Notes under the pieces: generated by a model
What the model was told of the DNA's origin: nothing
The model's database searches: none
The model's input: the letters and a program-made list of their open reading frames with translations, nothing else
Shown: positions 31,091 to 40,363 of the stretch, in pieces
Layout of the letters: every line of letters begins with the position of its first letter
Position numbering within the stretch: the stretch's first letter is position 1
Translations under genes and position numbers: made by a program
Source: Nocardioides guangzhouensis
GTDB lineage: Bacteria; Actinomycetota; Actinomycetes; Propionibacteriales; Nocardioidaceae
DNA length: 46,331 nucleotides
Direction: 5' to 3'
Assembly: GCF_004519545.1 (NCBI RefSeq)
Contig: NZ_SDKM01000037.1
Location: forward strand, 1-46,331

Positions 31091-34000
31091 TCAGCGGCGG
31101 CGGACCGTCACCTTCACCTTGTCGGACCCGGCGAGGTAGGTCGCGTTCCCGACGTACCTCACGGTGAACACGCGGCTTCCGACGGCCAGCTTCTTCGACA
31201 GCGTGAAGGTCGCCTTCCCGCGGACGAGCCGGGCCGTGTCGATGGCGTGGCCCTGCGCGTTGATGAGCCGGACGGTGCCCGCGACGGTGCCGGTCGCCGC
31301 CGGCTTCACGGTGACCTTGACCTTCGACGCCGTGCCGTAGCGGGACGGCTGGGGTGCGTGGATCGCCTCCACGGTCGTCCTGATCTTGCAGATCGTGACG
31401 GCGACGTTGTCGATGTACCAGCCGTCGATGCCACCGCAGCCGTCGCGGCCGATGTCGAAGCGGAACTCGATCTCGTCACCGCCGGCGACGCCGAGCATCG
31501 ACAGGTCGACCTGGGACTGCGCCCACGAGCCCGCGACCTCGCCGCCGTCGGTGCCGGTGAAGCCCGGCTGCCCGGCGAGCGGGTTGGTGCTGCCCTCGGC
31601 CTCGGTCGAGAGCGTGCGGGGGCCGTTGTTGGTGTACGCCGCCGCCGGGATCACCTTGAAGGCGCCACCGTTGATGCGGTACTTGACGTTGCCGCCGTCG
31701 AAGCCGAGCTCGGTCGCCACGTAGTGGTCGAAGCTCAGCTTGGGTGCCTTCAGCTTCTGGTCCGGCAGCTGGATGATCTTGGAGATCAGCCCGTCCCGGC
31801 TCGAGAAGTCGTTGGCGGTGCCGTCGCACTGGCCCTGGTCGGGCGCGGGTCCGTAGGCGACACCACCGGGGTGGGCCGGACCGTTGCCGGTCGGAGCGTC
31901 CGTGGTGGCCACCCAGGGCGAGCCCGTGGCGCCGGCGTAGACGGTCTCCTGGTCGGCGTCCCAGTCAGCCGGGATGCCCTTCTCGAAGGCCTGCTTGTAG
32001 ACGGTGTAGACGCCACGGCCCTTGCCGTCGCAGAGCGCCGGCCGGTTCTGGTTGTGCATCGGCTGGTAGTTGCACTGCGTCGGCGCCTTCCGGAATTCGA
32101 CCGCGTTGCTGACCGCGGCGATGGTCGCGCAGTCGGTCGTCTCGATCGTCCCGGCGTTGGCCGGCGCGGCGTTCGGCTCGACCGTGAGCTTCTTGACCGG
32201 CTGGCCGATGAGCGCGGTGCAGGCCGCGTCCAGCGCGTTGGCGTGGTCCTCGAAGTCGGTGGTCGGCGTCTGGTACTCGGTCATCGCCTTGTAGTAGACC
32301 GCCGCCGCCTTCTCCAGGCCGATGCCCGGGACGGTCACGCCGTTGTAGGTGCCGCCGTCGACCGCGAGCGCGTAGGCGTGGTTGGACACGCCGGAGTTGC
32401 TGTGCACGCCGCCGCCGTCCTCGGTGCCGCAGAAGTACTCCGCGTCCGAGACCTTGCCCGGGTCGCCGTAGCAGGTCGGGGTCCACATGTCGCGGATCGC
32501 GCCGCCGAAGGCGTGCGACTTCTCGCCCATGAGCCAGCGGTAGCTGTCGGCCTTGGGGTCGGTGTCGGAGTCCTTGACGGTCATGTTGACGGTCGAGGTC
32601 GCGGCCTTGATCTTGTCGCCGTCGCCCTTGGTGACCATGAGGCCGTAGATGTCGGCGTCGCCGGACATCGAGATCGGTGCACGGCCGGCGACGCTGTCAC
32701 CGACGACGATGCCGGACGCGCCGGCGTCCTCGGCGTTGGCCACCTTCGTTGCGAAGGTGCAGGTGCCGCGGTCGACGTAGGCGAACGTGCCGGCCAGGGC
32801 GCCGGCGTTCGTGAACGGGCTGCAGCCGTCCGTGGTGCTCGGGCCGTCGGGGTTCGCCGCGTCTTGGCCGACGACGACGTCGGAGGTCACGCCGGTCTTG
32901 TCGAACACCGGGCCGAAGGACGCCGCAGCGGCGGCGGCGCAGGGGCCCGCGATCGCGGCGGGGCTGTTGATGGTCGCCGAGATGCCGCCCCGGGTGTACT
33001 TCGAGCACTGGCCGTCGGGACGCTTGGCGCTGAGGTCACCCTCGCCCTCGTCCAGGCGACCGTTGATGAGGTCGATCGTCTCGCCCCAGATGTCGGAGTA
33101 GGACTCGTTCAGGGCACCGGGCTGGTACTGGTAGATCAGGCCGTGGGTGTACTCGGTGTACGCGTGGCCCCACTCGTGGGAGACCACGTCGTCGGAGGTC
33201 ACACCGTTGCAGTAGTTCGTGGTCTGGCCGTTCCAGTTCGCGTTCGGGCACGCGATGGCGGGGTCGTTGTTGATCGTGCGCATCGTCGCCCCGTTGGCGT
33301 CGTACGAGTCGCGACCGAAGACGTCCTTGAAGAACCAGTAGGACTCACCGGTGCCGTTGACCAGGTTCTGCTGCTCCTGGTTGAGGGTTCCCGGGAACGG
33401 GTCACCCTCCTTCCAGACGCGGGTCAGGTTGCGCTCGCTGTCGGCCTCGTAGAGCTCGCGGTCGAGGGCGTCGTGCACCATGGAGTACCGGTTGACGATC
33501 TTGTCGGCGTCCGCGTCGACGAAGACCATGTCGCGGATGTTCTTGCCGTTGGTGACCTCGACGACGTAGACGAGCTTGTCCGTGCCGTTCGCCTGGCCGG
33601 CGGTCGAGCCCGTGCGGTAGACGACGAGGTCGTTGGTGCCGGCCTTGATGCCGGCGGTGTCACCGGCCACGCCGTCGTGGCCGGGAGGCGCGGCCTTCAC
33701 CACGGCGATCGCGCGCTGCGCGGCCTCCGTGGCCGAGAGGCGCGGGGTGACGGAGAGGTCGAGCCCGGGGACTGCGAAGCCGTTGACCGAGGTGAGGTCG
33801 CCGTCCTTGTCGACGTGCGCGCGGAGCATCGAGCCGAAGACCGGGACGCCCTTGTACTCCTGCGTGTAGGTGACGGTGCTGCCACCGTTCGCCCGGAGAA
33901 CCTTGTCCTCGCGCTTGAGCTGGCCCGGCGTCGCGCCGAACGCGGCGGCGAACCTGTCGAGGTAGGCATCGGCCTTGGAGACCGCGGTCCCGCCGGTGTC

Positions 34001-34225
34001 CGCGAGCAGGTCGCCGTTGGTGCCGGCTCGCACGAAGCCGACCTTGCCGGTCGCGTCCTCCTTGCTGAAAGTGACGGACCCGGTGGCCTCGTCCTTCATC
34101 TGCTGCACCAGCGACCGGCTGTCGACGGTCGGTGCAGGGGGTGCTGCTTGTGCAGCGAGTCCCGGGGTCGCGGCCAGACCCGCGCCCAGGACGGTCAGGG
34201 CGATGCCCTGCCTGAGGAACTTCAC
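31091..34225 (-). CDS. Secreted M4 (thermolysin) family metalloprotease with inserted PA domain
   Basis: This is a 1044-residue secreted zinc protease. In order it has a signal peptide (1-27), a FTP/PepSY-type propeptide (about 75-250) and a catalytic domain. The zinc site is HEWGH at 350-354 plus Glu374 (LNESYSD). The catalytic His region DGGGVHSNSGVSNHA is at 602-616. A PA domain (about 430-545, with DRGTCTFATKVANAEDAGASGIVVGD) is inserted between Glu374 and that His region. A jelly-roll domain (about 820-960) and a C-terminal Ig-like domain (about 965-1044) follow. GTG at 34225 is chosen over the upstream ATG because GGAGGG lies 7 bases before it and the signal peptide starts there. Confidence 0.92.
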   Translation of the reverse strand: MKFLRQGIALTVLGAGLAATPGLAAQAAPPAPTVDSRSLVQQMKDEATGSVTFSKEDATGKVGFVRAGTNGDLLADTGGTAVSKADAYLDRFAAAFGATPGQLKREDKVLRANGGSTVTYTQEYKGVPVFGSMLRAHVDKDGDLTSVNGFAVPGLDLSVTPRLSATEAAQRAIAVVKAAPPGHDGVAGDTAGIKAGTNDLVVYRTGSTAGQANGTDKLVYVVEVTNGKNIRDMVFVDADADKIVNRYSMVHDALDRELYEADSERNLTRVWKEGDPFPGTLNQEQQNLVNGTGESYWFFKDVFGRDSYDANGATMRTINNDPAIACPNANWNGQTTNYCNGVTSDDVVSHEWGHAYTEYTHGLIYQYQPGALNESYSDIWGETIDLINGRLDEGEGDLSAKRPDGQCSKYTRGGISATINSPAAIAGPCAAAAAASFGPVFDKTGVTSDVVVGQDAANPDGPSTTDGCSPFTNAGALAGTFAYVDRGTCTFATKVANAEDAGASGIVVGDSVAGRAPISMSGDADIYGLMVTKGDGDKIKAATSTVNMTVKDSDTDPKADSYRWLMGEKSHAFGGAIRDMWTPTCYGDPGKVSDAEYFCGTEDGGGVHSNSGVSNHAYALAVDGGTYNGVTVPGIGLEKAAAVYYKAMTEYQTPTTDFEDHANALDAACTALIGQPVKKLTVEPNAAPANAGTIETTDCATIAAVSNAVEFRKAPTQCNYQPMHNQNRPALCDGKGRGVYTVYKQAFEKGIPADWDADQETVYAGATGSPWVATTDAPTGNGPAHPGGVAYGPAPDQGQCDGTANDFSSRDGLISKIIQLPDQKLKAPKLSFDHYVATELGFDGGNVKYRINGGAFKVIPAAAYTNNGPRTLSTEAEGSTNPLAGQPGFTGTDGGEVAGSWAQSQVDLSMLGVAGGDEIEFRFDIGRDGCGGIDGWYIDNVAVTICKIRTTVEAIHAPQPSRYGTASKVKVTVKPAATGTVAGTVRLINAQGHAIDTARLVRGKATFTLSKKLAVGSRVFTVRYVGNATYLAGSDKVKVTVRRR

Positions 34226-34252
34226 GGTGGTGCCCTCCAGTATTTTCCCGTG

Positions 34253-34277
34253 CTCACGCCGGGGTAGGTGGCGTGAG
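34253..34277 (-). promoter_or_regulatory. Hairpin in the 5' leader of the M4 protease mRNA
   Basis: CTCACGCC (34253-34260) pairs with GGCGTGAG (34270-34277) with a 9-base loop. It ends shortly before the ribosome binding site, so it could affect mRNA stability or translation. Confidence 0.5.
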
Positions 34278-34333
34278 TCGTGCGTCACAGTAAGTGGTGC
34301 TTTCCGTACCGGTCTAGCGCGGCGGAGCACTTT

Positions 34334-34344
34334 CTTGTTACAAG
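34334..34344. promoter_or_regulatory. Palindrome CTTGTTACAAG, candidate operator
   Basis: A perfect 11-base palindrome lies between the divergent M4 protease and ftsK genes, about 110 bases upstream of the protease start. It is AT-rich for this genome, which fits a regulator site. Confidence 0.5.
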
Positions 34345-34458
34345 TTCGCGCCATTCACCCGTGGGGGTGAGATATCCGCGGATCCGCCGCCGGACCGGCG
34401 CGCGGAACCCGGCTCCGACACGCACCGTGTGATCCCTGTGACGGGTGGGACGATCACC

Positions 34459-34464
34459 TAGAGT
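34459..34464 (+). promoter_or_regulatory. Leaderless -10 box for ftsK
   Basis: TAGAGT ends 7 bases before the ATG at 34472. Confidence 0.6.
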
Positions 34465-34471
34465 CCTGAGC

Positions 34472-37015
34472 ATGGCGACCCGTACGTCTTCCCCGCCGGG
34501 GTCGCGGAGCAAGAGCACGTCCAGGAGCACCTCCTCCCGGTCTGGTTCGAGCACCCGATCCCGGAGTACCGGCAGCCAGGCCCGACGGAAGCCGACGTCG
34601 AAGCGCAAGCCCGCCACGGGTTCGCGCCCGGCGCCTCGAGCGGTCCGGAGCGGTACTGGTCCCGTTGCGCGCGTCTTCCTTGCCCTGGGCAGGGGGATCG
34701 CGGCGATCTGGCTGGGCATCGCCCACGCCCTCGGCGCGACCGCACGCTCGATCGGGCACACCGCACGCGACCTCGACCCCGAGCACCGCCGCGACGGCGC
34801 CGGCCTGTTCCTGTTCGGCCTGGCCGTGGTCGCCGCGGCCGCGGTCTGGTGGCAGCTGCCCGGGTCGGTCATGGACGCCACCCGCACGGTGGTCGCGGGC
34901 TCGGTGGGCAAGGTGGGCTGGTTCGTCCCGTTGCTCCTGGTGTACGTCGGGTGGCGCAACCTGCGCGACCCCGAGCACAACGGCCCGGCCGGCCGCCAGG
35001 TGATCGGCTGGGCGGCCCTGGCGTTCGGGGTGCTCGGCATCGTGCACATCGCCAACGGCAGCCCGCGCCCGGCGCTCGACGACCCCGAGGCGCTGCAGCA
35101 GGCCGGCGGCGCGATCGGGTTCGTGGTGTCGAGCCTGCTGCTCGACCTGCTGCGCACGCCGTACGTCGTCGTGCCACTGCTGTCGCTGCTCGCGATCTTC
35201 GGTGTCCTGGTGATCACCGCCACGCCCGTCTACCAGGTCCCGGCCCGGCTGCGGGAGGGCCGCGACCGGCTGCTCGGCCGGCACCACGACGACACCGCGG
35301 ACGAGCCGACCCAGCCGGTGCGCTCGCGCCGCCGCCGGGACGACGACGTCGACCCCGAGATGGGGGACCCGGCGTACGACTCGCCCGTGCTCGAGGACCG
35401 CGAGGTCTCGAAGCGGCGCCGCAAGAAGGACGCGATCGACGTCGCCCTCGAGGGCGACGCCGAGGCGCCCGCGGAGAAGGCCGAGCTCGAGCCGCCGCCG
35501 CACACCCCGCTGCCGCAGCGAGTCGAGCAGCTCGCGCTCTCCGGCGACATCACCTACACGTTGCCGAAGAATGACGTGCTCAAGCCCGGCTCGCCGCACA
35601 AGGCGCGGTCGAAGGCGAGCGACGAGGTGGTCGACCGGCTGACCCAGGTGCTCGAGGAGTTCGGCATCGACGCGCAGGTCACCGGCTACACCCGGGGCCC
35701 GACCGTGACCCGTTACGAGGTCGAGCTCGGGGCCGGCGTGAAGGTCGAGAAGATCACCGGCATCCAGAAGAACATCGCGTACGCCGTGGCCTCGGCCGAC
35801 GTGCGGATCCTCAGCCCGATCCCCGGCAAGTCCGCGGTCGGCGTCGAGATCCCCAACGTGGACAAGGAGATCGTGTCGCTCGGCGACGTGCTGCGCAGCA
35901 ACACCGCGCGCTCCGACCACCACCCGATGGTCGCCGGCCTCGGCAAGGACGTGGAAGGCGGCTTCGTGGTCGCCAACCTCGCGAAGATGCCGCACCTGCT
36001 GGTCGCCGGTGCCACCGGCTCCGGCAAGTCGTCGTTCATCAACTCGATGATCACCTCGATCCTGATGCGCGCGACGCCGGACGAGGTGCGGATGATCATG
36101 GTCGACCCGAAGCGGGTCGAGCTGAACGCCTACGAGGGCGTGCCGCACCTGATCACGCCGATCATCACCAACCCCAAGAAGGCCGCCGAGGCGCTCGCCT
36201 GGGTCGTGCGCGAGATGGACCTGCGCTACGACGACCTGGCCAACTTCGGCTTCCGCCACGTCGACGACTTCAACAAGGCCGTACGGGCCGGGAAGGTCGA
36301 GCTGCCGCCGGGCAGCGAGCGCCAGCTCGCGCCGTACCCCTACCTGCTGGTGATCGTCGACGAGCTCGCGGACCTGATGATGGTCGCCCCGCGCGACGTC
36401 GAGGACGCGGTCGTGCGGATCACCCAGCTGGCGCGGGCCGCCGGCATCCACCTGGTGCTGGCGACGCAGCGCCCGTCCGTCGACGTGGTCACCGGACTGA
36501 TCAAGGCCAACGTGCCGTCGCGGCTGGCGTTCGCCACGTCCTCGCTCGCGGACAGCCGGGTCATCCTCGACCAACCGGGTGCCGAGAAGCTGGTCGGCCA
36601 GGGTGACGGCCTGTTCCTGCCGATGGGCGCCAGCAAGCCGGTGCGCGTGCAGGGCTCGTGGGTCACCGAGGCCGAGATCCACCAGGTGGTGGGTCATGTG
36701 AAGACGCAGCTGGAGCCGACGTACCGGGAGGACGTCACCGCCCCGGCGCAGAGCAAGCGTGAGCTGGACGACGACATCGGCGACGACATGGACCTGGTGA
36801 TCCAGGCCGTCGAGCTGGTGGTGTCCACGCAGTTCGGGTCGACGTCGATGCTGCAGCGCAAGCTGCGGGTCGGATTCGCCAAGGCCGGTCGCCTCATGGA
36901 CATCCTGGAGAGCCGGGGAGTGGTCGGGCCCAGCGAGGGCTCGAAGGCTCGGGATGTCCTGGTCAAGCCGGACGAGATCGACGGTGTCATCGCGACCTTG
37001 CAGGGGGAGATGTGA
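34472..37015 (+). CDS. ftsK: DNA translocase FtsK/SpoIIIE
   Basis: This 847-residue membrane-anchored motor clears DNA from the division septum and helps resolve chromosome dimers. A Ser/Arg-rich tail (1-60) is followed by about four helices (roughly 110-250), an acidic linker, and the alpha/beta motor. Walker A AGATGSGKS is at 512-520 and Walker B is in LLVIVDELADLM near 615. The gamma winged-helix domain fills the last 75 residues (DLVIQAVELVVSTQFGSTSMLQRKLRVGF). Length is normal. The ATG at 34472 is supported by the TAGAGT box. Stop overlaps the next start (GTGA). Confidence 0.96.
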   Translation: MATRTSSPPGSRSKSTSRSTSSRSGSSTRSRSTGSQARRKPTSKRKPATGSRPAPRAVRSGTGPVARVFLALGRGIAAIWLGIAHALGATARSIGHTARDLDPEHRRDGAGLFLFGLAVVAAAAVWWQLPGSVMDATRTVVAGSVGKVGWFVPLLLVYVGWRNLRDPEHNGPAGRQVIGWAALAFGVLGIVHIANGSPRPALDDPEALQQAGGAIGFVVSSLLLDLLRTPYVVVPLLSLLAIFGVLVITATPVYQVPARLREGRDRLLGRHHDDTADEPTQPVRSRRRRDDDVDPEMGDPAYDSPVLEDREVSKRRRKKDAIDVALEGDAEAPAEKAELEPPPHTPLPQRVEQLALSGDITYTLPKNDVLKPGSPHKARSKASDEVVDRLTQVLEEFGIDAQVTGYTRGPTVTRYEVELGAGVKVEKITGIQKNIAYAVASADVRILSPIPGKSAVGVEIPNVDKEIVSLGDVLRSNTARSDHHPMVAGLGKDVEGGFVVANLAKMPHLLVAGATGSGKSSFINSMITSILMRATPDEVRMIMVDPKRVELNAYEGVPHLITPIITNPKKAAEALAWVVREMDLRYDDLANFGFRHVDDFNKAVRAGKVELPPGSERQLAPYPYLLVIVDELADLMMVAPRDVEDAVVRITQLARAAGIHLVLATQRPSVDVVTGLIKANVPSRLAFATSSLADSRVILDQPGAEKLVGQGDGLFLPMGASKPVRVQGSWVTEAEIHQVVGHVKTQLEPTYREDVTAPAQSKRELDDDIGDDMDLVIQAVELVVSTQFGSTSMLQRKLRVGFAKAGRLMDILESRGVVGPSEGSKARDVLVKPDEIDGVIATLQGEM

Positions 37016-38817
37016 GCGCAGCAGAACGTTTCGAGGACGAGTCGTCCCGCGACGAGTCCGGGGAGGGCGCCGGCAGCGTCCTGCGGGCCGCGCCGGACGT
37101 CGTCGAGGTACGCCGCAACGCCGGGGTCGCCGCCCTGGTCGGCGTGGTCGCCTCGGCGGTGGCGATCGCCTACCTCGCCCGGGCCGCCTCCACCGGCGCG
37201 GTCCTGGACTGGGTGCTGGCGCTGGTCGTCGGCGGGATCGGCGCGGCGTACCTCCATGCGTTCCTCGACGCCCGCACCCCGCTGCTGCTGGCGGACGGCC
37301 AGGGCGTCCGGATCCGGCTCGGCCGGGCCTGGCGCGGGTTGCCGTGGGGCGCGCTGGCGAGCGTCGAGCACACTCCCCGGCGAGGCCTGCTCCGGGACGG
37401 CCGACTGGTGATGGTCCCGCACAACACCGACCGGGTGCTGGCCGAGCTCGACGCCGCGGGTCGCCGCCAGAGCCGCCTCAGCGAGCGGCTGTACGGCGCG
37501 CCGTTCGCGATGCCGCTCGGCCTCTCGACGCACGTGGTCGGCTCCGAGGACGACCTGACCGCGGCGCTGCGCCAGCTGGCCGGAGACAGCACGCGGGTCC
37601 ACGAGCCGGAGCCGACCGTCGAGGCGCCCCGCGAGGAAGCCGTGGCCGTCGAGGAGCCCGCCGACGAGGTGGTCGAGGAGCCGGTCGCCCCGCACGGGCA
37701 CGACGAGCGCGACGAGCACGCGCCGTTGATCCACGACCCCAGGCCGGGGCTGGCCGCGGTGATCGGGCGGCTGGCGGCGCCGCTCTCCCGCCGCACGTCC
37801 GGCGAGCCCGAGGACCTCCACGCCGACGAGGCCGACGCCCCTGACACCGAGCCGACGCAGCCGATCGTGGCCAGCGCCACGCCGGCGCCGCTGCGCGAGA
37901 CGCGGGGCGGCCGGCGGGCCGAGGTGCAGGCCGAGGTCCCGGTCGCCGACGACGAGCCGCACGGCCGCGAGCTGCGCCGTCCCGGCAGCGTGAACCTCGT
38001 CGAGGACACCCAGGTGTGGAGCGACCGGGTCCGCCCGATCGCGCAGCCGGGCGACGCCGTCGACCCGCTGGTGATCGACGACTTCGAGGTCGAGCCCGCC
38101 GCGGACCCGGTGATCGGACCCGATCTCTCCGCGGCCCGGACCCGTCTCGGCCTGACCGTCGACCAGCTCGCCGAGCGGACCCGGATCCGGCCGCACGTCA
38201 TCGAGTCGATCGAGGTCGACGACTTCGCGCCGTGCGGGGGCGACTTCTACGCCCGCGGCCACCTGCGCACCCTGACCCGGGTGCTGGGGGTCGACGCCGC
38301 TCCGCTGCTGCGCGCCTACGACGACCGGTACGCAGACGCCCCGATCAACCCGCGCCGGGTGTTCGAGGCGGAGCTCGCGACGAGTGCCACCGGTGGGATC
38401 CGCGGCACCCGCGGCGGCCCGAACTGGTCGATCCTGATCGCCGCGATCATGGTGCTGGTCCTCTGCTGGTCGATCGCCCGGCTGGTCATGGACACCCCGG
38501 CGCTGGTGCAGCAGCCGTCCCCGACCCTCCTGGACGGCTCCGACGGCCCGAACCGGTCGACGCCCCCGGCGCCGGCCCGGCTGACGCTGAAGACCACCAC
38601 CGACGCCGCCACCCACCTCAAGGTGGTCGGCGGCAACGGGAAGGTCGTCTTCGACGCCGACGTCGAGTTCGGCGAGGTGCACCGCTTCGACGTCCGGTCC
38701 CCGGTCGTGGTCACCGCCTCCGACGGTGGTGCGGTCGCGGTCGAGGTCAACGGCAACAAGCGCGGCACGCTGGGGGACGACGGCGCGAAGGCCAGTCGCA
38801 CGTTCCGTCTCGGGTGA
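37012..38817 (+). CDS. RodZ-like HTH membrane protein with extra N-terminal membrane domain
   Basis: This is a 601-residue protein. The C-terminal part is RodZ-like: an HTH_25-type helix-turn-helix at about 369-435 (ARTRLGLTVDQLAERTRI), a membrane helix at 473-493 and a C-terminal DUF4115-like beta domain (about 520-600). RodZ proteins link cytoskeletal MreB to the cell wall machinery in rods. The first 190 residues are different: two helices at about 38-57 and 65-85, then a PH-like soluble domain (QGVRIRLGRAWRGLPWGALASVEH). A Pro/Glu-rich linker joins both halves. Typical RodZ is about 300 residues. The GTG overlaps the ftsK stop. Exact role is uncertain. Confidence 0.8.
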   Translation: MSAAERFEDESSRDESGEGAGSVLRAAPDVVEVRRNAGVAALVGVVASAVAIAYLARAASTGAVLDWVLALVVGGIGAAYLHAFLDARTPLLLADGQGVRIRLGRAWRGLPWGALASVEHTPRRGLLRDGRLVMVPHNTDRVLAELDAAGRRQSRLSERLYGAPFAMPLGLSTHVVGSEDDLTAALRQLAGDSTRVHEPEPTVEAPREEAVAVEEPADEVVEEPVAPHGHDERDEHAPLIHDPRPGLAAVIGRLAAPLSRRTSGEPEDLHADEADAPDTEPTQPIVASATPAPLRETRGGRRAEVQAEVPVADDEPHGRELRRPGSVNLVEDTQVWSDRVRPIAQPGDAVDPLVIDDFEVEPAADPVIGPDLSAARTRLGLTVDQLAERTRIRPHVIESIEVDDFAPCGGDFYARGHLRTLTRVLGVDAAPLLRAYDDRYADAPINPRRVFEAELATSATGGIRGTRGGPNWSILIAAIMVLVLCWSIARLVMDTPALVQQPSPTLLDGSDGPNRSTPPAPARLTLKTTTDAATHLKVVGGNGKVVFDADVEFGEVHRFDVRSPVVVTASDGGAVAVEVNGNKRGTLGDDGAKASRTFRLG

Positions 38818-38884
38818 GTCCGGTCACCACCGCCACGGCCGCGATGCTGCGCCCGTGGCCGGAGGCGGCATACTCGGACCCGAC

Positions 38885-40363
38885 ATGACGACCACCCGGA
38901 ACCACCCCGCCGACGCCCCCCTCTCGGTCGCCCTGGTGACCCTGGGCTGCGCCCGCAACGAGGTCGACTCCGAGGAGCTCGCCGGCCGCCTCGAGGCCGA
39001 CGGCTTCCGCCTCGTCGACGACGCCGCCGAGGCCGACACCGTCGTGGTCAACACCTGCGGCTTCGTCGAGGCCGCCAAGAAGGACTCGGTGGACACCCTC
39101 CTCGAGGCCGCCGACCTCAAGACGACCGGGCGCACGCAGGCGGTGGTCGCGGTCGGCTGCCTGGCCGAGCGGTACGGCAAGGACCTCGCCGGCTCGCTGC
39201 CCGAGGCCGACGCCGTGCTCGGGTTCGACGACTACCCCGACATCGCTGCCCGGCTGCGCTCGATCGTCGCGGGGGAGGCGCACCACCCGCACACGCCGCA
39301 GGACCGGCGCCGGCTGCTCCCGATCTCCCCGGTCGACCGCGACGCATCCGCGATCAGCGTCCCCGGGCACGCCGCCGGCACCGACGACATCGGCACCGAC
39401 TTCATCGGCGCCGGTGCTCCCGCGACCGGCCCGCGCGCCGTACGCCGGCGGCTCGACGGCGGCCCGATGGCCCCGCTCAAGCTGGCCAGTGGCTGCGACC
39501 GGCGCTGCTCGTTCTGCGCCATCCCCAGCTTCCGCGGCTCGTTCGTCAGCCGTCGACCCGGCGACGTCCTCCACGAGGCGCAGTGGCTGGCCACCCAGGG
39601 CGTGCGCGAGCTCTTCCTGGTCAGCGAGAACTCCACGTCGTACGGCAAGGACCTCGGCGACCTACGCCTGCTCGAGACGCTGCTGCCCGAGCTGAGCGCG
39701 ATCGACGGCATCGACTGGGTCCGGGTCTCCTACCTCCAGCCGGCCGAGACCCGCCCCGGCCTGATCGAGGCGATCGCGACCACGCCGGGCGTGGTGCCCT
39801 ACTTCGACCTGTCCTTCCAGCACGCGTCGGCGTCGGTGCTGCGCCGGATGCGCCGGTTCGGCGACCCCGAGAGCTTCCTGGGGCTGCTCGACCGGATCCG
39901 CGACCTGGCCCCGCTCGCCGGCGTCCGGTCGAACGTGATCGTCGGGTTCCCGGGCGAGACCGAGGCCGACCTGCAGACGCTGTGCGACTTCCTGGAGGCC
40001 GCCCGGCTCGACGTGACCGGGGTGTTCGGCTACTCCGACGAGGACGGCACCGAGGCCGCGACGTACGACGGCAAGCTCGACGAGGACGACGTCCGCGAGC
40101 GCACCGAGCACGTCACCGCCCTGGTCGAGGAGCTCACCGCGCAGCGGGCCGAGGAGCGGATCGGCGAGAGCGTCGAGGTGCTCGTGGAGTCCCAGGTCGG
40201 CGACACCGCCGAGGGGCGCGCAGCGCACCAGGGCCCGGAGGTCGACGGCACCACCCGGCTCATGCACGTGCCGGGGGGCATCACGGTCGGTGACGTCGTC
40301 CGGGCGACCGTCACCGGCACCGACGGGGTGGACCTGATCGCGACCACGGAAGGCGCCCGATGA
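38885..40363 (+). CDS. rimO: Ribosomal protein S12 methylthiotransferase
   Basis: This 492-residue cytosolic radical-SAM enzyme adds a methylthio group to an Asp of ribosomal protein S12. The N-terminal UPF0004 domain has cysteines at 22, 58 and 92 (LGCARNEVDSEE, NTCGF, VGCLAE). The radical-SAM cluster motif is CDRRCSFC at 204-211, and the end is a TRAM domain. An Ala/Gly-rich insert at about 150-190 precedes the SAM core and makes it longer than E. coli RimO (441). The stop overlaps pgsA by 4 bases. Confidence 0.95.
   Translation: MTTTRNHPADAPLSVALVTLGCARNEVDSEELAGRLEADGFRLVDDAAEADTVVVNTCGFVEAAKKDSVDTLLEAADLKTTGRTQAVVAVGCLAERYGKDLAGSLPEADAVLGFDDYPDIAARLRSIVAGEAHHPHTPQDRRRLLPISPVDRDASAISVPGHAAGTDDIGTDFIGAGAPATGPRAVRRRLDGGPMAPLKLASGCDRRCSFCAIPSFRGSFVSRRPGDVLHEAQWLATQGVRELFLVSENSTSYGKDLGDLRLLETLLPELSAIDGIDWVRVSYLQPAETRPGLIEAIATTPGVVPYFDLSFQHASASVLRRMRRFGDPESFLGLLDRIRDLAPLAGVRSNVIVGFPGETEADLQTLCDFLEAARLDVTGVFGYSDEDGTEAATYDGKLDEDDVRERTEHVTALVEELTAQRAEERIGESVEVLVESQVGDTAEGRAAHQGPEVDGTTRLMHVPGGITVGDVVRATVTGTDGVDLIATTEGAR

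Noticed and set aside
31073..34267. Plus-strand 1064-residue open frame over the M4 protease gene
   Set aside because: Very long but antisense to a protein with intact zinc motifs; its translation is a repetitive Val/Asp/Arg/Gly mixture typical of the complementary frame.
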